From Nemertoderma westbladi (lineage: Eukaryota > Xenacoelomorpha > Nemertodermatida > Nemertodermatidae): a stretch of 51,994 bases of DNA. This document shows, piece after piece, positions 21,852 to 32,990 of this stretch; positions within the stretch are counted from its first letter, which is position 1, and each line of letters starts with the position of its first letter. The stretch spans positions 1 to 51,994 of the forward strand of contig JAUCBJ010001089.1 of assembly GCA_032718475.1 (NCBI GenBank), read 5' to 3'. A program made the position numbers and the translations under genes. Below the pieces are notes generated by a model that made no database searches, had not been told where the DNA came from, and saw only the letters and a program-made list of their open reading frames with translations.

Positions 21852-23600
21852 TTATATTTCTGGCCAGGATGCCCTGAGTACGCTGGGCGACTCCATTGAA
21901 CCTTCACCCCTGCACGGTGATGTAGTTTTCACTGGATCATCTTTGTCGTTAATGACGTCGTCCTGCTTATCAATAGCGACAAACCAATTGTTCACTTGTT
22001 GCTCCATATCCTTTAATGATTTCACTAGGTAGTTAATTTCTTCCTTTAATTCGTAGATTTCCTTGTCTTTGTCTGCCACGACACTAGCGGGCACCATTTC
22101 AACATCACGTCCCTCATTAGTATCATGATTTAAGACGTTTAATTGGCGTTGGAGGTTTGTCTTTAAGGCCTTCGCGTCTTCTAAGGCAGCTGTTTCCCGC
22201 TGTAACTTATTCCTATTTTCTTTATCAATTTCCGCTGTACGAAAGCAAATATAATAAGTTGTTATCGACTAAATATTGGTTTTCGCTAAGATAAAAGGCT
22301 TTATGGTTGCATTTTGGTTAATATAATTATTTGTAAATAATTAATACCCAGATATCAAATAGCCCATTAAATTTAATACCAAGTTGCGTTACAGTTTCCA
22401 GTCGACTTATCTTCTATCCATGGATGGATATGCCACTCAGAGACTTTATCGTTCTCCGCGAGACAATATTAACCTGTATGATGTTGGATATCATTATCAT
22501 CAATACAATGTGTAAATGATTGGATTATGTTATCATGTCAATAACATGACCATTGCATTATGCGGGATTGTAGAATGTCGATGTAGATTAGATTAACTTT
22601 GTATTGTGGTATTTTGGGTTGTATCGGTTGCCTAGCGTGTCTGTTTGTCGCGTTTTGTGTGCGGTGAGAGTGGATTAGTGATTGATTGGTTTGTTCACTC
22701 TTCTTGGCCTCTTGGGTTTAATATTATTGTCATTAATTTCAGTATTGTTTGTATCAATTAAGTTATCATATTCAATTCAGTAACGCTAAGTGTTTAACAC
22801 TGGTCAGAAGCTGATTGAGTGGTAGAGCCGTTAGTGAACTACAGTAGGAATATAATTAGGTAGGATTTGTTTCCGAATTCACGGTTATCCGGATTTGTGT
22901 CCGCATCACAGAGTGCGTGGCGTGCACATGGTTTTGATAATTGTAATTCTGCCATTTATTAACACACACCCCCCCCCCCCCTCCCCCTCCACCGAAACCT
23001 GTTCCATTGGATGAAAAAACACTATTTAGTACAGAAATATCAGTTTATCTCCCCCCCCCCCCCCCCCCCACCCACGGGATATAAAGCTATTATTTTAATT
23101 GTATTATTGCCAATGAAATACTCACAAATAGAACACGTTATTCTTTCGCGTTCCTTTTTCTCCATAACCAGATCATCGTTGAGTTGATCCACTAAATATT
23201 CGACGACAGCTTTCCGCTCTAACATTTCGCTTTTCTCGAGATCTCCATTTACCTTTCCTTCTTCGATTTCATTATTTAAATCATTAAATCTACATCGAAG
23301 TTGTTCCCTCACTTCCTTGCAATCCCGCACATTCCGCTCGGATTTCTCCCGTTCCATTGTCTCGAGCCCCAGTTGCGTCATCTCTGCGTCTACCATCGAC
23401 TTAAGATCGCGAACTTTCTCACGCAACTTGTAGATTCCTGCCTCTACGATCTCATCCGGTACAACAACAGCCCTTCCACTGCCTTTGGCTTCCTCGCATT
23501 CATCCATAAACAAGCGTTCCTTGTCGCGCCACGGATTTCTTCTAGATTGGGGTTGTAATTCTGACACCTCTTTGTGAATTTGATGACACAAAGACTTCAT
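21852..23600 (-). CDS. Hypothetical coiled-coil protein, two exons, 285 aa
   Basis: Not recognised by family. Exon 1 is 23600 down to 23126 and exon 2 is 22234 down to 21852. On the minus strand the donor reads ATTT|GTGAGT and the acceptor CTTTCGTACAG|CGG. The exons are 475 and 383 nt; the intron is phase 1, the split codon becomes TCG (Ser), and the total of 858 nt is exactly 285 codons plus stop. Both exons encode the same kind of sequence, rich in Glu, Lys, Leu and Asn with heptad-like spacing: KLREKVRDLKSMVDAEM and LERKAVVEYLVDQLNDDL in exon 1, EIYELKEEINYLVKSLKDME in exon 2. There is no signal peptide or membrane segment. The ATG at 23600 is directly preceded by TAGACG, so it may be the start, or TAG may be an acceptor and further exons may lie upstream. 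Open-frame read-through beyond 23126 into poly-glycine is intron, not protein. Confidence 0.7.
22235..23125 (-). other. Intron of the coiled-coil gene
   Basis: GT-AG intron of 891 bp with two poly-C runs (about 22970-22982 and 23051-23068 on the plus strand). No coding content seen. Confidence 0.65.
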
Positions 23601-25159
23601 CGTCTATTCCAAATATATAATTATTAATTAGTAAGAGTAAAATCGAGACCAGCCTAATACATATTATATAATTACATTCCGATACAAAACTTTCTAGAAA
23701 ACTATAAATAATTGAATTCAATTAATTTACATTAAGGTAAAGGAACAGGTTACAGTGGTAGTGTTTTCTAAAACAATAAACCAAAATTTATTTCACCAAT
23801 TTGCGCTGTAGATCACTTCTTTCGCTTGATGTCAATTTGAGCGACTATTGGAAGGTTGAATGGACGGAGATTTGCAGAAATGTATTAACCAACATTTTGG
23901 TAAATTTGAAGTTAGTGACGTCATAGGACGCCTGGGATAAATGAAAAACCGTTAAAAAAACCTTTAGTCGAAATCACGACTTGAATCCACCTTGATTTTA
24001 CAGAAATATACTAACCCTAATTTTCAGCAAAACCATCATTTTACAGAAATGTTTTAACCATTATGTTAAACTAATAATTACCAACTAATTAAACATAAAG
24101 CAATATTTCGCACCAGCGAGTCTCGGAGGACTCTGCAGTACTGTGTGGAAGTTGTAGAAGTCAACATATCGCCTAGGCAAGCCGTTCACTAAGTCTTCAG
24201 CTTGGAATCACAGATGTGATCGCTGCGATCATCAAGTAACTCTCAGTTTTTGTATTTGTAAATGATTAATGTATATTTTCGTTCATGCTTAGCTAGCTTT
24301 TAATGTTTAAATTTATTAATAAATAGTCAAATCAAACAAATTAATTTTGTAAAATAAAAAATTGATGATTAAATACGTTGAGTAGACTAGTGATATTCAT
24401 TAGCGTAAGTGAGCCATTGTGACTACCGAAGGCGTTTTCGTTGTGTTTCGTTTCACAGCAAAGCAGTTCTTCTGTACAGTCAATCTAAAAAACCTATTAT
24501 CGTTGAGATGGTCGCATCTCTACTGAATTGCAACTTCAATTTGCTTAATCTATCGAATAACTACTACACAACTGACTAATCTGAAAGAGTCACACACAGC
24601 CTTCAAGTTGTATAATGAACCTGTCTTTAGACTGGGTAGTTTTTGTCTAAAGCTGAGCCCGGCAAAAACACGATGGATGTTTGTATGTATGTATGTTTAA
24701 CCACCAAATGTCTTCAAACTTGCTTGTATTGGTAAATTGCAAATATTAAAATTTTCGCGACTATTTATCAATTAGTATCTAGTTGTTGAATAAAAATGTT
24801 GGGAACGATTCGGTGTGCGATATTCGAAATATTAGCATATTATCAACATTATGGAACGCGAAATTAAATACCTACAACTACACCTTGACAGTTGAACAAC
24901 ATTTCACTAATTATTGTCAATTGGAGTATACCCACGTTAATTAAATCGTTAATTATTGTTCATCATGTCAGTTAGTGTAATGTCAAGCAGTACATAGGGC
25001 CTATTGTCATTTATTAAGAAGCTCTTAGCTTCTTTCCTGTCTCCATTTTTCCGCAGATTTTTGGACAACATGGTGATGGTGATGATGAAGGAGAAAAACG
25101 TTGTGGCATGTAGCTCTCTGATTGGCTAGAGCTACAATATCATTCATGTATAGGCCTAA
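23601..25159. other. Intergenic, upstream of the coiled-coil gene
   Basis: AT-rich; would include the promoter of the minus-strand gene, but I see no certain TATA or initiator. It contains a repeat fragment at about 23740-23895, a short GTAT microsatellite near 24684-24702, and two local copies of TTTACAGAAAT (about 24000 and 24050). No gene supported. Confidence 0.5.
23740..23895 (+). repeat. Dispersed repeat fragment (partner at 51.17 kb)
   Basis: GAACAGGTTACAGTGG, then TTTTCTAA, AATAAACCAAAATTTA and TATTGGAAGGTTGAAT appear here; the same blocks in the same order and strand appear at about 51173-51325 as GAGCAGGTTACAATGG, TTTTCTAA, CACTAAACTAAATTTA and TTTGGAAGGCTGAAT. The middle is diverged. 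Class unknown. Confidence 0.55.
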
Positions 25160-26885
25160 TATACGGCAGCTCCAAACCAAAACCCAGTAAGTACATTTGA
25201 TAAAAAAGTAGGTAAAAAAAGTAAGTACATTGATTCATTGCGTTGCCAATTTTCTATACTGTGTAACTCTACTATGTGGATTGTTTAATCCGATTCTAGA
25301 ATATGGACTATAAATATCTTGATTAATACAACCCGGGTGGGTTAACTCGAGTACCACTATCTGGCTGAATGGATTTCGTATTATCTACGCATAATTGTAT
25401 AATTATCGTGCAATTGATTAATTTGTTAAACGCAAGGTCATTGACCAATGTTATGTTATTGTATTGTGTTGTAACACGTTTAACCTCACATATCGATTCA
25501 TTGCGGTTATTCCTGATTACAAATCAGCAATGAATTTGATTTCGTTTGAAATGTTGGATCTGTATGGCCGTTGGCCTACTTTTATTTTGTGCATAACTGA
25601 TTAAATAGTTTTAACTCCATGTCCATGTAACCTAAGTTACATTTAGTCTAATACTAGTACCCTCAAGGTAATTTATAGCCGGACTATTATACAAGTTTTC
25701 TAAGTCTTAATGGTATCTTTATAACTTTTAGCTATGGACAGTGTTTCTGGTTATTTTAATGTTTTATCTGCCAATTTTACTGAATAAATGCCGGCTCGAC
25801 CGGGCGCAACAAGTTAATAAATAATAAATAAAATAAGTACATTTTTTGACTTTTCGAGATAATCGCGTTTACAATTTCTGGACTTTAAACAGCTGGCATT
25901 TGGTTGAAATTTAATTTGATGAGTTATAATTTTGTGTACCTATACAAATTGTACATATAGATTATTAGTGCCAAAACTTTTTTTTTAATTTATTCCTTAC
26001 TTTTCATATAAATCGACTTACATGGTTTTGGTGTGGTTGAAAAGAAAACAATTGTGATTTTTGATGCATCAATACCCAGTAACGTCATGATTCCCATTTC
26101 AAAACACACAGTAACTAATTTCCCACACCAAAAGCCAGTAAACTAACATTTAACTTTTTTTTCATTTAACTTAATCAGTTACCCTTTCCCTTGCCAAGTA
26201 GCTGACAAGTCCCTTCGCCAAAACCCAGTAACTCTGACTTCCTTCGCCAACGGTTAGCGAAAACAAAGAGGCAACTTTCTAGAATATAATATTCTGGAAC
26301 ATTTAATTATTTGTCTACGTCTGTTGCGTTGCCGGAGTTACTGGGTTTTGGTTTGGCATAGTATCTGCATTCGGGAAATCCCACGTCAAAACCCAGTATC
26401 TTAAACTGATAGAAACCCAGTAACTCTGTTTACTGGGTTTTGACGTGGTAAATCTGACATTGACAATATACATACTGGGTTTTGACTTGGACAATTTGTC
26501 TTTCGGAAACGATATTCGATTTTGTTCAGAAATTACCATGTGAAAACCCAGTAAAGAATTTTGCTCGAAACCCAGTAAGTGCAGTTACTGGGTTTTGGCG
26601 TAGGATTTTGGGATTTTTGAGCACATACTGGGTTTTGATGGAGTAACTTTTCCAAAATAACACCAGAAACGATACACGAAACCCAGTAACTAGCATTACT
26701 GTGTTTCGACGTGGTATTTGCTCTAAATTAGCTAATTAGTTAATTAATTAATTGTTAATTACTGCGAGATCGGTTAGTGCTACGGTTTCGGAACTTAGTC
26801 AGATGAATTCTACGCCCCCAAAAACCCAAAAAATCGATTTCGAAAAAAATTTACATACTGGGTTTTGGTTTGGAGCTGCAGTATA
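25160..26885. mobile_element. Non-autonomous inverted-repeat DNA transposon with ACCCAGTAA arrays
   Basis: The ends 25160-25189 and 26856-26885 are inverted repeats of 30 bp with a single mismatch; the outer part reads TATACGGCAGCTCC on the left and GGAGCTGCAGTATA on the right. The outermost TA on each side could be a TA target duplication, as made by Tc1/mariner-like enzymes, but the superfamily is not proved. There is no transposase frame. From 26072 to 26877 the inside carries 16 further copies of a motif near AAACCCAGTAA in both orientations, often as inverted pairs and often flanked by CCACGTC. Such internal copies of the terminal motif are typical of elements with multiple transposase-binding sites; that role is inferred. 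Confidence 0.8.
26411..26449. repeat. Inverted pair of the AAACCCAGTAA motif
   Basis: AGAAACCCAGTAA is followed within 7 bases by TTACTGGGTTTTGACGTGG. Equivalent pairs are at 26567-26604 and 26675-26714. Each can form a hairpin with an arm of about 11-16 bp. Confidence 0.85.
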
Positions 26886-27094
26886 CTACAATAATAATAC
26901 TATTAGTTGGCACACTGACACTGGGGAGAGTTATTCAGCTGGCGGAATAATACATTACAATCTAACAGTTAATATTTGATTACTTATCTGGGATAGAGTG
27001 AGAGAGTAATAAACTTGCCAAGTAATGTGGGGCGAGACACGAATGGCGAGCCATCAGCGAACTGATATAATTATACTATAGCCGTTTTTCAAAA

Positions 27095-27125
<31 letters not shown>

Positions 27126-27760
27126 ACATGTGTGTGTGTCGGTAGCCATAAATGTCGGAAGCCATAATCTAAATTAATATATTCAGCTAAAGAGCACCAA
27201 TCTGAGCGAATGATACATCGGTTAGCCAGGTAGCTAGCTACTTGCAGACCAATCATAGGTGGCCTGCAGCAGGCTGGGTTGGTTAAGTAGTAATCTCAAT
27301 AAATAGGACCCAGCAGGAGAGCGGAGTGGATCTACTGTGATTGGTTCTTGACTTACATTGGTAAGAACCAGCAGTAAATCTTAGATTAGCTTTTTTCAGT
27401 TCACATATTGTTTATAATCATAAACACAAAATGATTCAATTATTCAATTTTGCAATGTACCCGATGGGTGCTAGCGAGGTAGGCCTAGCAGGTCGTCAGT
27501 CCGTCATCCTACAAGTTGGATCTTGACTCTATCATGTGCGTTCATCTATATGATGCAGACCATCCTGAGCCCGTGAACATGAATTGTAAAGGCTATCTCG
27601 AGGCTGATTATTTTACACATTTACTTGATACTTGCATGAATGCGTCTTTGAGGTAAAATTGCATTATTCTGCAGTTGTTTTGTTATCTGAGAAATTACTG
27701 ATCAGCAAGCAGGAAATTATAACAGCATCATCGTAACCACTCTGCTGACACTTTGCAGAA
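26886..27760. other. Intergenic with repeat fragments
   Basis: Holds a block starting GGCGAGACACGAATGGCGAG (about 27030) ending in a TG microsatellite (27104-27124), plus fragments GAGCACCAATCTGAGC (about 27196) and TATCTCGAGGCTGATTAT (about 27593) that reappear together near 28450-28540. No gene supported. Confidence 0.5.
27030..27140 (+). repeat. Dispersed repeat ending in a (TG)n tract, copy 1
   Basis: Starts GGCGAGACACGAATGGCGAG, runs through CCATCAGCGAACTGATAT and CCGTTTTTCAAAAGTCT, and ends in (TG)n. Copy 2 at 28560-28665 is about 95% alike by eye with a short indel. A microsatellite tail on a dispersed unit suggests a retroposed or microsatellite-linked repeat. Confidence 0.8.
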
Positions 27761-27779
27761 TAAATTCTACCAGACCATA

Positions 27780-28165
27780 GCTGCGTGTTGGGAGGACGCC
27801 GACCAGTTTGCGGTTCTTCAGTCTGCCACTAGGAGGGCGGAAATGTCTGAAAGTGAAAATCTTATCCTATTTTGTTATTAATAATGATTTTTAGCTGATA
27901 CTTAGGTCCTTTACACAATATGTTTATAATGTTTTTTTTGCTGATACCAAGCAGAGTATACTACACCGTAAGGGTGTGTATTTGGGCTTGGGGAGACGAT
28001 GACCAATCTACAGTTCCCCAGTCTGCCGCTATTAGGGGATGAAATGTCTGAATGAGGAAACCTACAATTTTGTTGTTTATGAATGCTTTTTTGCTGATAC
28101 TTGGCACTTGGCAGGCAGTCTGCCACTAGGGGGCGAAATGTCTGAAATTACAACCTTCCATTTTA
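27780..28165 (+). repeat. Tandem-like array with CAGTCTGCCACTAGGGGG core, forward
   Basis: Three copies of a core near CAGTCTGCCACTAGG followed by AAATGTCTGAAA, at about 27820, 28018 and 28114, separated by related sequence (TTTTGCTGATACTTGGC). The reverse-complement family is at 29975-30600. Confidence 0.7.
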
Positions 28166-28559
28166 ATACGATAGAGTTGCTGCAGTGACCTACTGCACTA
28201 TAGGTTATGTTTGCGAGGACGCTAACCACTACTCTGCAGTTATACAGTTTTCCAGTTACACACGCAGTTATACATGTAAAGTTTTGTTAAGTTAATTAAT
28301 TAATTTATTTATGTTTGATATTGTCCATTGATTGATTGACTGTATAGAAGCTTGTGAACTAGAAGGTTTCTAGTGTTATATATAAATATGCATTGTCTGT
28401 CTGTGAGTCTATGAGTCTGTGAGTCTGTCCAAGCTATACACTCCGACACACGAGCACCAATCTGAGCAAATGATCGAAAGCTCTCTTCCCGAGCACATAA
28501 ACTATCGCTATCTCGAGGCTAATTTTACTTGTTTGTTTGCGTGAATGCGTATTTTGTGT

Positions 28560-28665
28560 GGGGCGAGACACGAATGGCGAGCCATCAGCGAACTGATATA
28601 CTGTAATTATACTATGGCCGTTTTTCAAAAGTCTCTGTGTGTGTATGTGTGTGTGTGTGACAACA
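28560..28665 (+). repeat. Dispersed repeat ending in a (TG)n tract, copy 2
   Basis: Direct-orientation partner of 27030-27140, here preceded by the GAGCACCAATCTGAGC and CTATCTCGAGGCTAATTTTA blocks in what looks like the fuller order of the repeat. Confidence 0.8.
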
Positions 28666-29970
28666 AGGCATGAACAAGGGCAGCCGTGCCCAATAATATT
28701 TCTTGAAGTTGTACATTACTAAAATGGCAGCTAAAGCTAAAGTCATTGACCAAGCCAGTGCCTAGGCTAGCACACAAGGACATGGCCTAACCTGTAGTAG
28801 TCTAGTAGAAGGAATAGTGCTCCTTCAATACATCTCAACAGACATCAATTCATTTGCCTCTGCCTACCATAACATAACATATATGCTTGATTTCCAATCA
28901 CCTCTCACCACAATTATTATTAGTAATTAAAAGTTTCAATTCGATTTGTCTTTCCGTTATATGGTTATTCAGTTATTGCATTATTAATAAACAAATGTTT
29001 TAAAATATATCTTAGGCCAGTATTGGTTGACAAAAGGAGATACGCAATGCGTATCCCATTGCGCCTCATAATAGCCTCTCGTCAACAAGTCAACCCCACC
29101 GACTAGCGGCACTGGCTGTTTCAGCTGACGGGGCTCTGTCGAAAAACGCGTCCCTGATGCAGTAAGGGCCCTCTTTTGAGGAGCAATATTATTATTGCCG
29201 CGGAACTGCTTCTACTCTAGGCCAGACCTAGCCAGAAGTAGAATCCTCACCAACCATCAACACGAATAGATAAATCTGACACTTGCCCCAACACCCCCCC
29301 CCCCCCCCCCCCGCCCCAATGAGGCAGAGGCAGACCAACAACACACCTCTTCACCTCTACCGATGTCGGAGAGTAAAATACCACGCATTATAGAATACAG
29401 GATAAGTTTGATCCAAGCAATGCAACGAAACCTGTAAGTTAGAAAATGCATGGTCCCAATATTTGCAAAATAATTACAAAGTCCTACATTTATTTTGCAT
29501 GAGATACTAACAACCCGTCACTAACCACAACAAACGTACTGTATAGTACAGTAGCCTGTCGTATTCGCCCAAATACGGCAGTATAACTCTGGGTTCAGAG
29601 AACGTGTACATATTGACAGGCGGCAATCCCCGGATACAGTACCATGCATGTGTTTGATATAAATATTAGATTTCTACTTCCATACAATTCTCATTGATTC
29701 CGCAGGTCAATGTTATAATTAAAACAGTCAATTTGATATATTCTTCCGATTCCATAGGCGGCTTACACACCAACTCCCACCCTACAGCCCTATTTATCCC
29801 AATCCATCAATTTTTGTCACAGGTGTGGTCTGAGGATACTCCATTATACACGAAGTGGGGCCTTCGCGCAGCACGTGACTTAAATTTAATTTAAGTACTA
29901 ATTCGAAAGTATTACTGTATTAGCAAATTTTAAGCAGATTTCGCCTAATCACTTTTTACCTCTTTCATTT
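28666..29970. other. Intergenic
   Basis: Contains a near-palindrome GATACGCAATGCGTATC (about 29039-29055) and a long poly-C run (about 29287-29312). Short frames around the run are poly-glycine artefacts. No gene supported. Confidence 0.5.
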
Positions 29971-29974
29971 CTAT

Positions 29975-30600
29975 TCAGACATTTCTGACTCTAGCGGTAT
30001 AGTGAGAACTGAAGATGGATTAGGGTCTCCAGCCCCACAAAGACACAGCCTATGGATGAATAGTACATACGTACATCGGCCAAGTTTCATCTTGAATAAC
30101 GGATAACGAAATGAGAGACGGATCTCACTTTCAGAAATTTCGTCGTATAGCGGCAGACCGATTAAATCTCCCCCCCCCCCCCCCCCCCCCCCCACAAAGA
30201 CGCAGCATGTGGTCCAGAATATATGGCAAGATTCAGCTTAAACTGATTAAAAATTAAAATCAATGAGACGGGAGAATCTATTCACTTTCAGGCATAAAGT
30301 AGTCCTATAGCGGGTGACTGTTGAACTGATTTTCAACAAAACAAATTTTCAACTTGGCAGCTTTAAATTCGACAAAGTTATAAGCATGTCAATATCATGA
30401 CGACGACAACGATTTCACTTTCAGACATTTGGCCCTCTAGCGGCAGACTGGAGAACTGCAGATGGATTCGCCTCCTTTGAAAGTCACAGCTAATGGTCTA
30501 ATACAAATCTGCCAAGTTTCAGCTTAAACGGATTAAAAGCAAAGAAATGGGAGGGCATTTAATGTTTAGACATGTGGCCCTCTAGCGGGAGACCATTGCA
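29975..30600 (-). repeat. Array of the CAGTCTGCCACTAGGGGG family, reverse orientation
   Basis: TTTCAGACATTTGGCCCTCTAGCGG and relatives occur at about 29978, 30130, 30288, 30417 and 30570, with linked blocks CTTTCAGACATTT, CAGCTTAAACGGATTAAAA and CCACAAAGACACAGC. The array is the inverted counterpart of 27780-28165 and includes a poly-C run at about 30169-30192. Confidence 0.7.
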
Positions 30601-30714
30601 CTGATGGTGTCTGAAAGTCTCTCAAAAATCTCAACTTTTGCTCATATTGATACCTACAAATTTTCAACTTGGCAGCTTTAAATCCGACAAAGTTATTAGC
30701 ATGTCAAAATCGTA

Positions 30715-30775
30715 ACGACGACGACGACGACAACGACGACGACGACGACGACAACGACGACGACGACGACGACAA
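30715..30775. repeat. (ACG)n/(CGA)n microsatellite
   Basis: About 60 bp of GACGACGACGAC with interspersed CAACG units. The Arg-rich minus-strand frame here is an artefact of the triplet repeat. Confidence 0.95.
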
Positions 30776-31665
30776 CTATTTGCATAAATTGACCCACCCC
30801 CTAACAGTGCCAATTCGCTAAGGCTCCGCCAACTTCGTGGCTCGCCCCACAAAATGAGTTTTTCATCCTGATAACTCTGTTTAATTTGACAATGTTTATA
30901 ATGATAACTTCACCTCGATTCATATACCATAAGCATCAAACAGTCTTGCAATGTAATAAATCTGCCCAATAACTCATTGAACCGGAAGGACGCCCCAGGC
31001 TGACAACATAAATCAAAGCTAAAGTAAACATTATCTCTCCTTCATGTACTTATGTCTTCAATAATATACTACCCAGAGACAGTCAGTCCCAGGCTATACA
31101 AAATTAGTTACCTCGGAGCCAGCAGCTGCTACAGAGTATTACATAACCCAAATCCATTTACTATAACATTGCCTTTCTTTCCATTTCTTTGTCACATTTT
31201 CTCAGTTACCCCCCCCCCCCCCACACCCCACCCCACCCCACCCCTAAGCAGTCTCATCAAACCACCTGAATTATTGCAGGAGTTAAAAGTATCACATTGT
31301 CCTAATCCAAATCAACTTGAGATACAAAGAGCAACGTTTATTTATTTATTTTTCAGATACATCGCCAACACTTTCTTCTTTTTGTTCATATTAAGTATAC
31401 CGTAAAAACTCTTAACCCAGTGGCTCCCTACTGTAAGAAATGTACATACGCCAAATGTCAATATGTGCGCCGCGTCGTCGGTTTCCGAGTGGCCCACACC
31501 CGCTTAGGTGTGCCCACTGCGGATCTTCCGTTGTAAACCAATTTGGTCAGGTCAAATCCAAACATTCACTGGAGATCACCAAATGGGGCGCTATGTGAAA
31601 CACCGTGCAGACACGATGATGAAATATATCTTACGAAATATGGTTAATAATTAAAACGTGTCGCT
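30776..31665. other. Intergenic
   Basis: A poly-C/CCCCA tract lies at about 31209-31245. The 117-aa open frame at 31052-31405 crosses this tract and has no recognisable domain or splice logic, so no gene is called. Confidence 0.5.
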
Positions 31666-32352
31666 AACATTCTCGCTGTGGGGGTTTTAAGGGGTGCTGA
31701 TTACATTTCTGATGTCAGTTTTCACGTTTACATAAATCTAGTCTGTCTGTCTGTCGGTCATTCTGTTAGTCAGTCTGTCAAAACATAAAAAACAATTCAA
31801 ATTAACTAACATTCTCGCTATGGGGGTTTTAAGGGGTGCTGATTACATTTCTGATGTCAGTTTTCACGTTTACATAAATCTAGTCTGTCTGTCTGTCGGT
31901 CATTCTGTTAGTCAGTCTGTCAAAACATAAAAAACAATTCAAATTAACTAACATTCTCGCTATGGGGGTTTTAAGGGGTGCTGATTTCATTTCTGATGTC
32001 AGTTTTCAGGTTTACATTAATCTAGTTTGTCGGACTGTCGGTCTTTCTGTCAGTCAGTCAGTCTGTCAAAACTTTAAAAAGAATACAAACTAACTAACAT
32101 TCTCGTTATGGGGGTTTTAATGGGTGCTGATTTCATTTCAGATGTCAGTTTTCACGTTTAATAAATCTAGTCTGTCTGGCTGTTGGTCTGTCGGTCTTTC
32201 TGTCAGTCAGTCTGTCAAAACTTAAGAAAGTATACTAACTAACCAACATTCCCGCTATGGGGGTGTTAAGGGTTGCTGATTTCATTTCTGATGTCAGTTT
32301 ACACGTTTACATAAATCTAGTCTGTCTGTCTGTCGGTCTTACTGTCAGTCTG
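31666..32352. repeat. Tandem array, about five units of 142-149 bp
   Basis: The landmark ACATTCTCGCTATGGGGG recurs at steps of 142, 142, 146 and 149 bp. Each unit continues with AGGGGTGCTGATT, CTGATGTCAGTTTTCACG, then a CTGTCTGTCTGTCGGTC segment. Units 1-3 are nearly identical, units 4-5 are more diverged, so the array grew from its left side most recently. Confidence 0.93.
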
Positions 32353-32539
32353 TACTACTGTACTGTGGTTGGCATTACGCCATATACCTAACACTAATAC
32401 TACAGTCTACAATACAGCCTATCTACAGTACAGAATGGATTTTTTGCCATGAAGAGCACTAAATGTCTTTAATACTATCCACCAGTATACCTAGACCAAG
32501 AGCCTTCCAATGAAACATGTATTGCAGCATATTGCAGCA

Positions 32540-32592
32540 TGACGTCCACTGCATGTCTTAGTGTTGTCCATGGTGACATGCACTGGACGTCA
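32540..32592. repeat. Hairpin, 18-bp stem
   Basis: TGACGTCCACTGCATGTC (32540-32557) pairs with GACATGCACTGGACGTCA (32575-32592) with one mismatch and a 17-base loop. Confidence 0.85.
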
Positions 32593-32639
32593 TAGGCTCT
32601 AAGGGGTTAAGCAACACGGTCCCTACTTCTCCCTGTCGA

Positions 32640-32990
32640 CACCCCAGCCATTTTTCACCAATCATTTTTTAGAGTTTTTAAATTTTTTTGTTATTGGTGA
32701 AAGTTCTAGAACATTAGTAGATATGTTCTTTATGATAGCTACCGGTAGTGTTTTTTGCTAGCTAGTATTTTTAGAAATTATAAAAAATGTGAAAGTCCAT
32801 GATATTTCAGGTTAAACTGTTGAAGAATATATTAATGACCAAAATAATTTCCAAAAATTACTAGCTAGTAAAAAATACTAGCTATATACCATAAAAAATC
32901 TACTAAGGTTCTAGAACATTCACTAATATAAAAAAGCAATCAAAATCACAAAAAAATAAAAGTTAAAAAACTCATTCGGGACACTTTTGC
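32640..32990. mobile_element. Fold-back element carrying two GTTCTAGAAC palindromes
   Basis: The two halves are imperfect inverted copies. Left half: GTTCTAGAACATTAGTAGAT at 32703, then TTTATGATAGCT and GCTAGCTAGTATTTTTAG. Right half, reverse complement: GTTCTAGAACCTTAGTAGAT, then TTTTATGGTATATAGCT and ACTAGCTAGTAATTTT. Outer limits are approximate. It is related by motif content (GTTCTAGAAC, CTAGCTAGTA) to the cluster at 42.0-46.8 kb. Confidence 0.7.

Noticed and set aside
23040-23125. Gly-rich C-terminal extension of the coiled-coil exon
   Set aside because: It reads through the donor GTGAGT into a poly-C intron tract.
26315-26979. Small frames of 74-75 aa in the ACCCAGTAA element as a transposase
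   Set aside because: Too short, without a DDE-type motif, and made largely of the repeated motif.
30664-30852. Arg-rich 62-aa frame
   Set aside because: Product of the ACG/CGA microsatellite.
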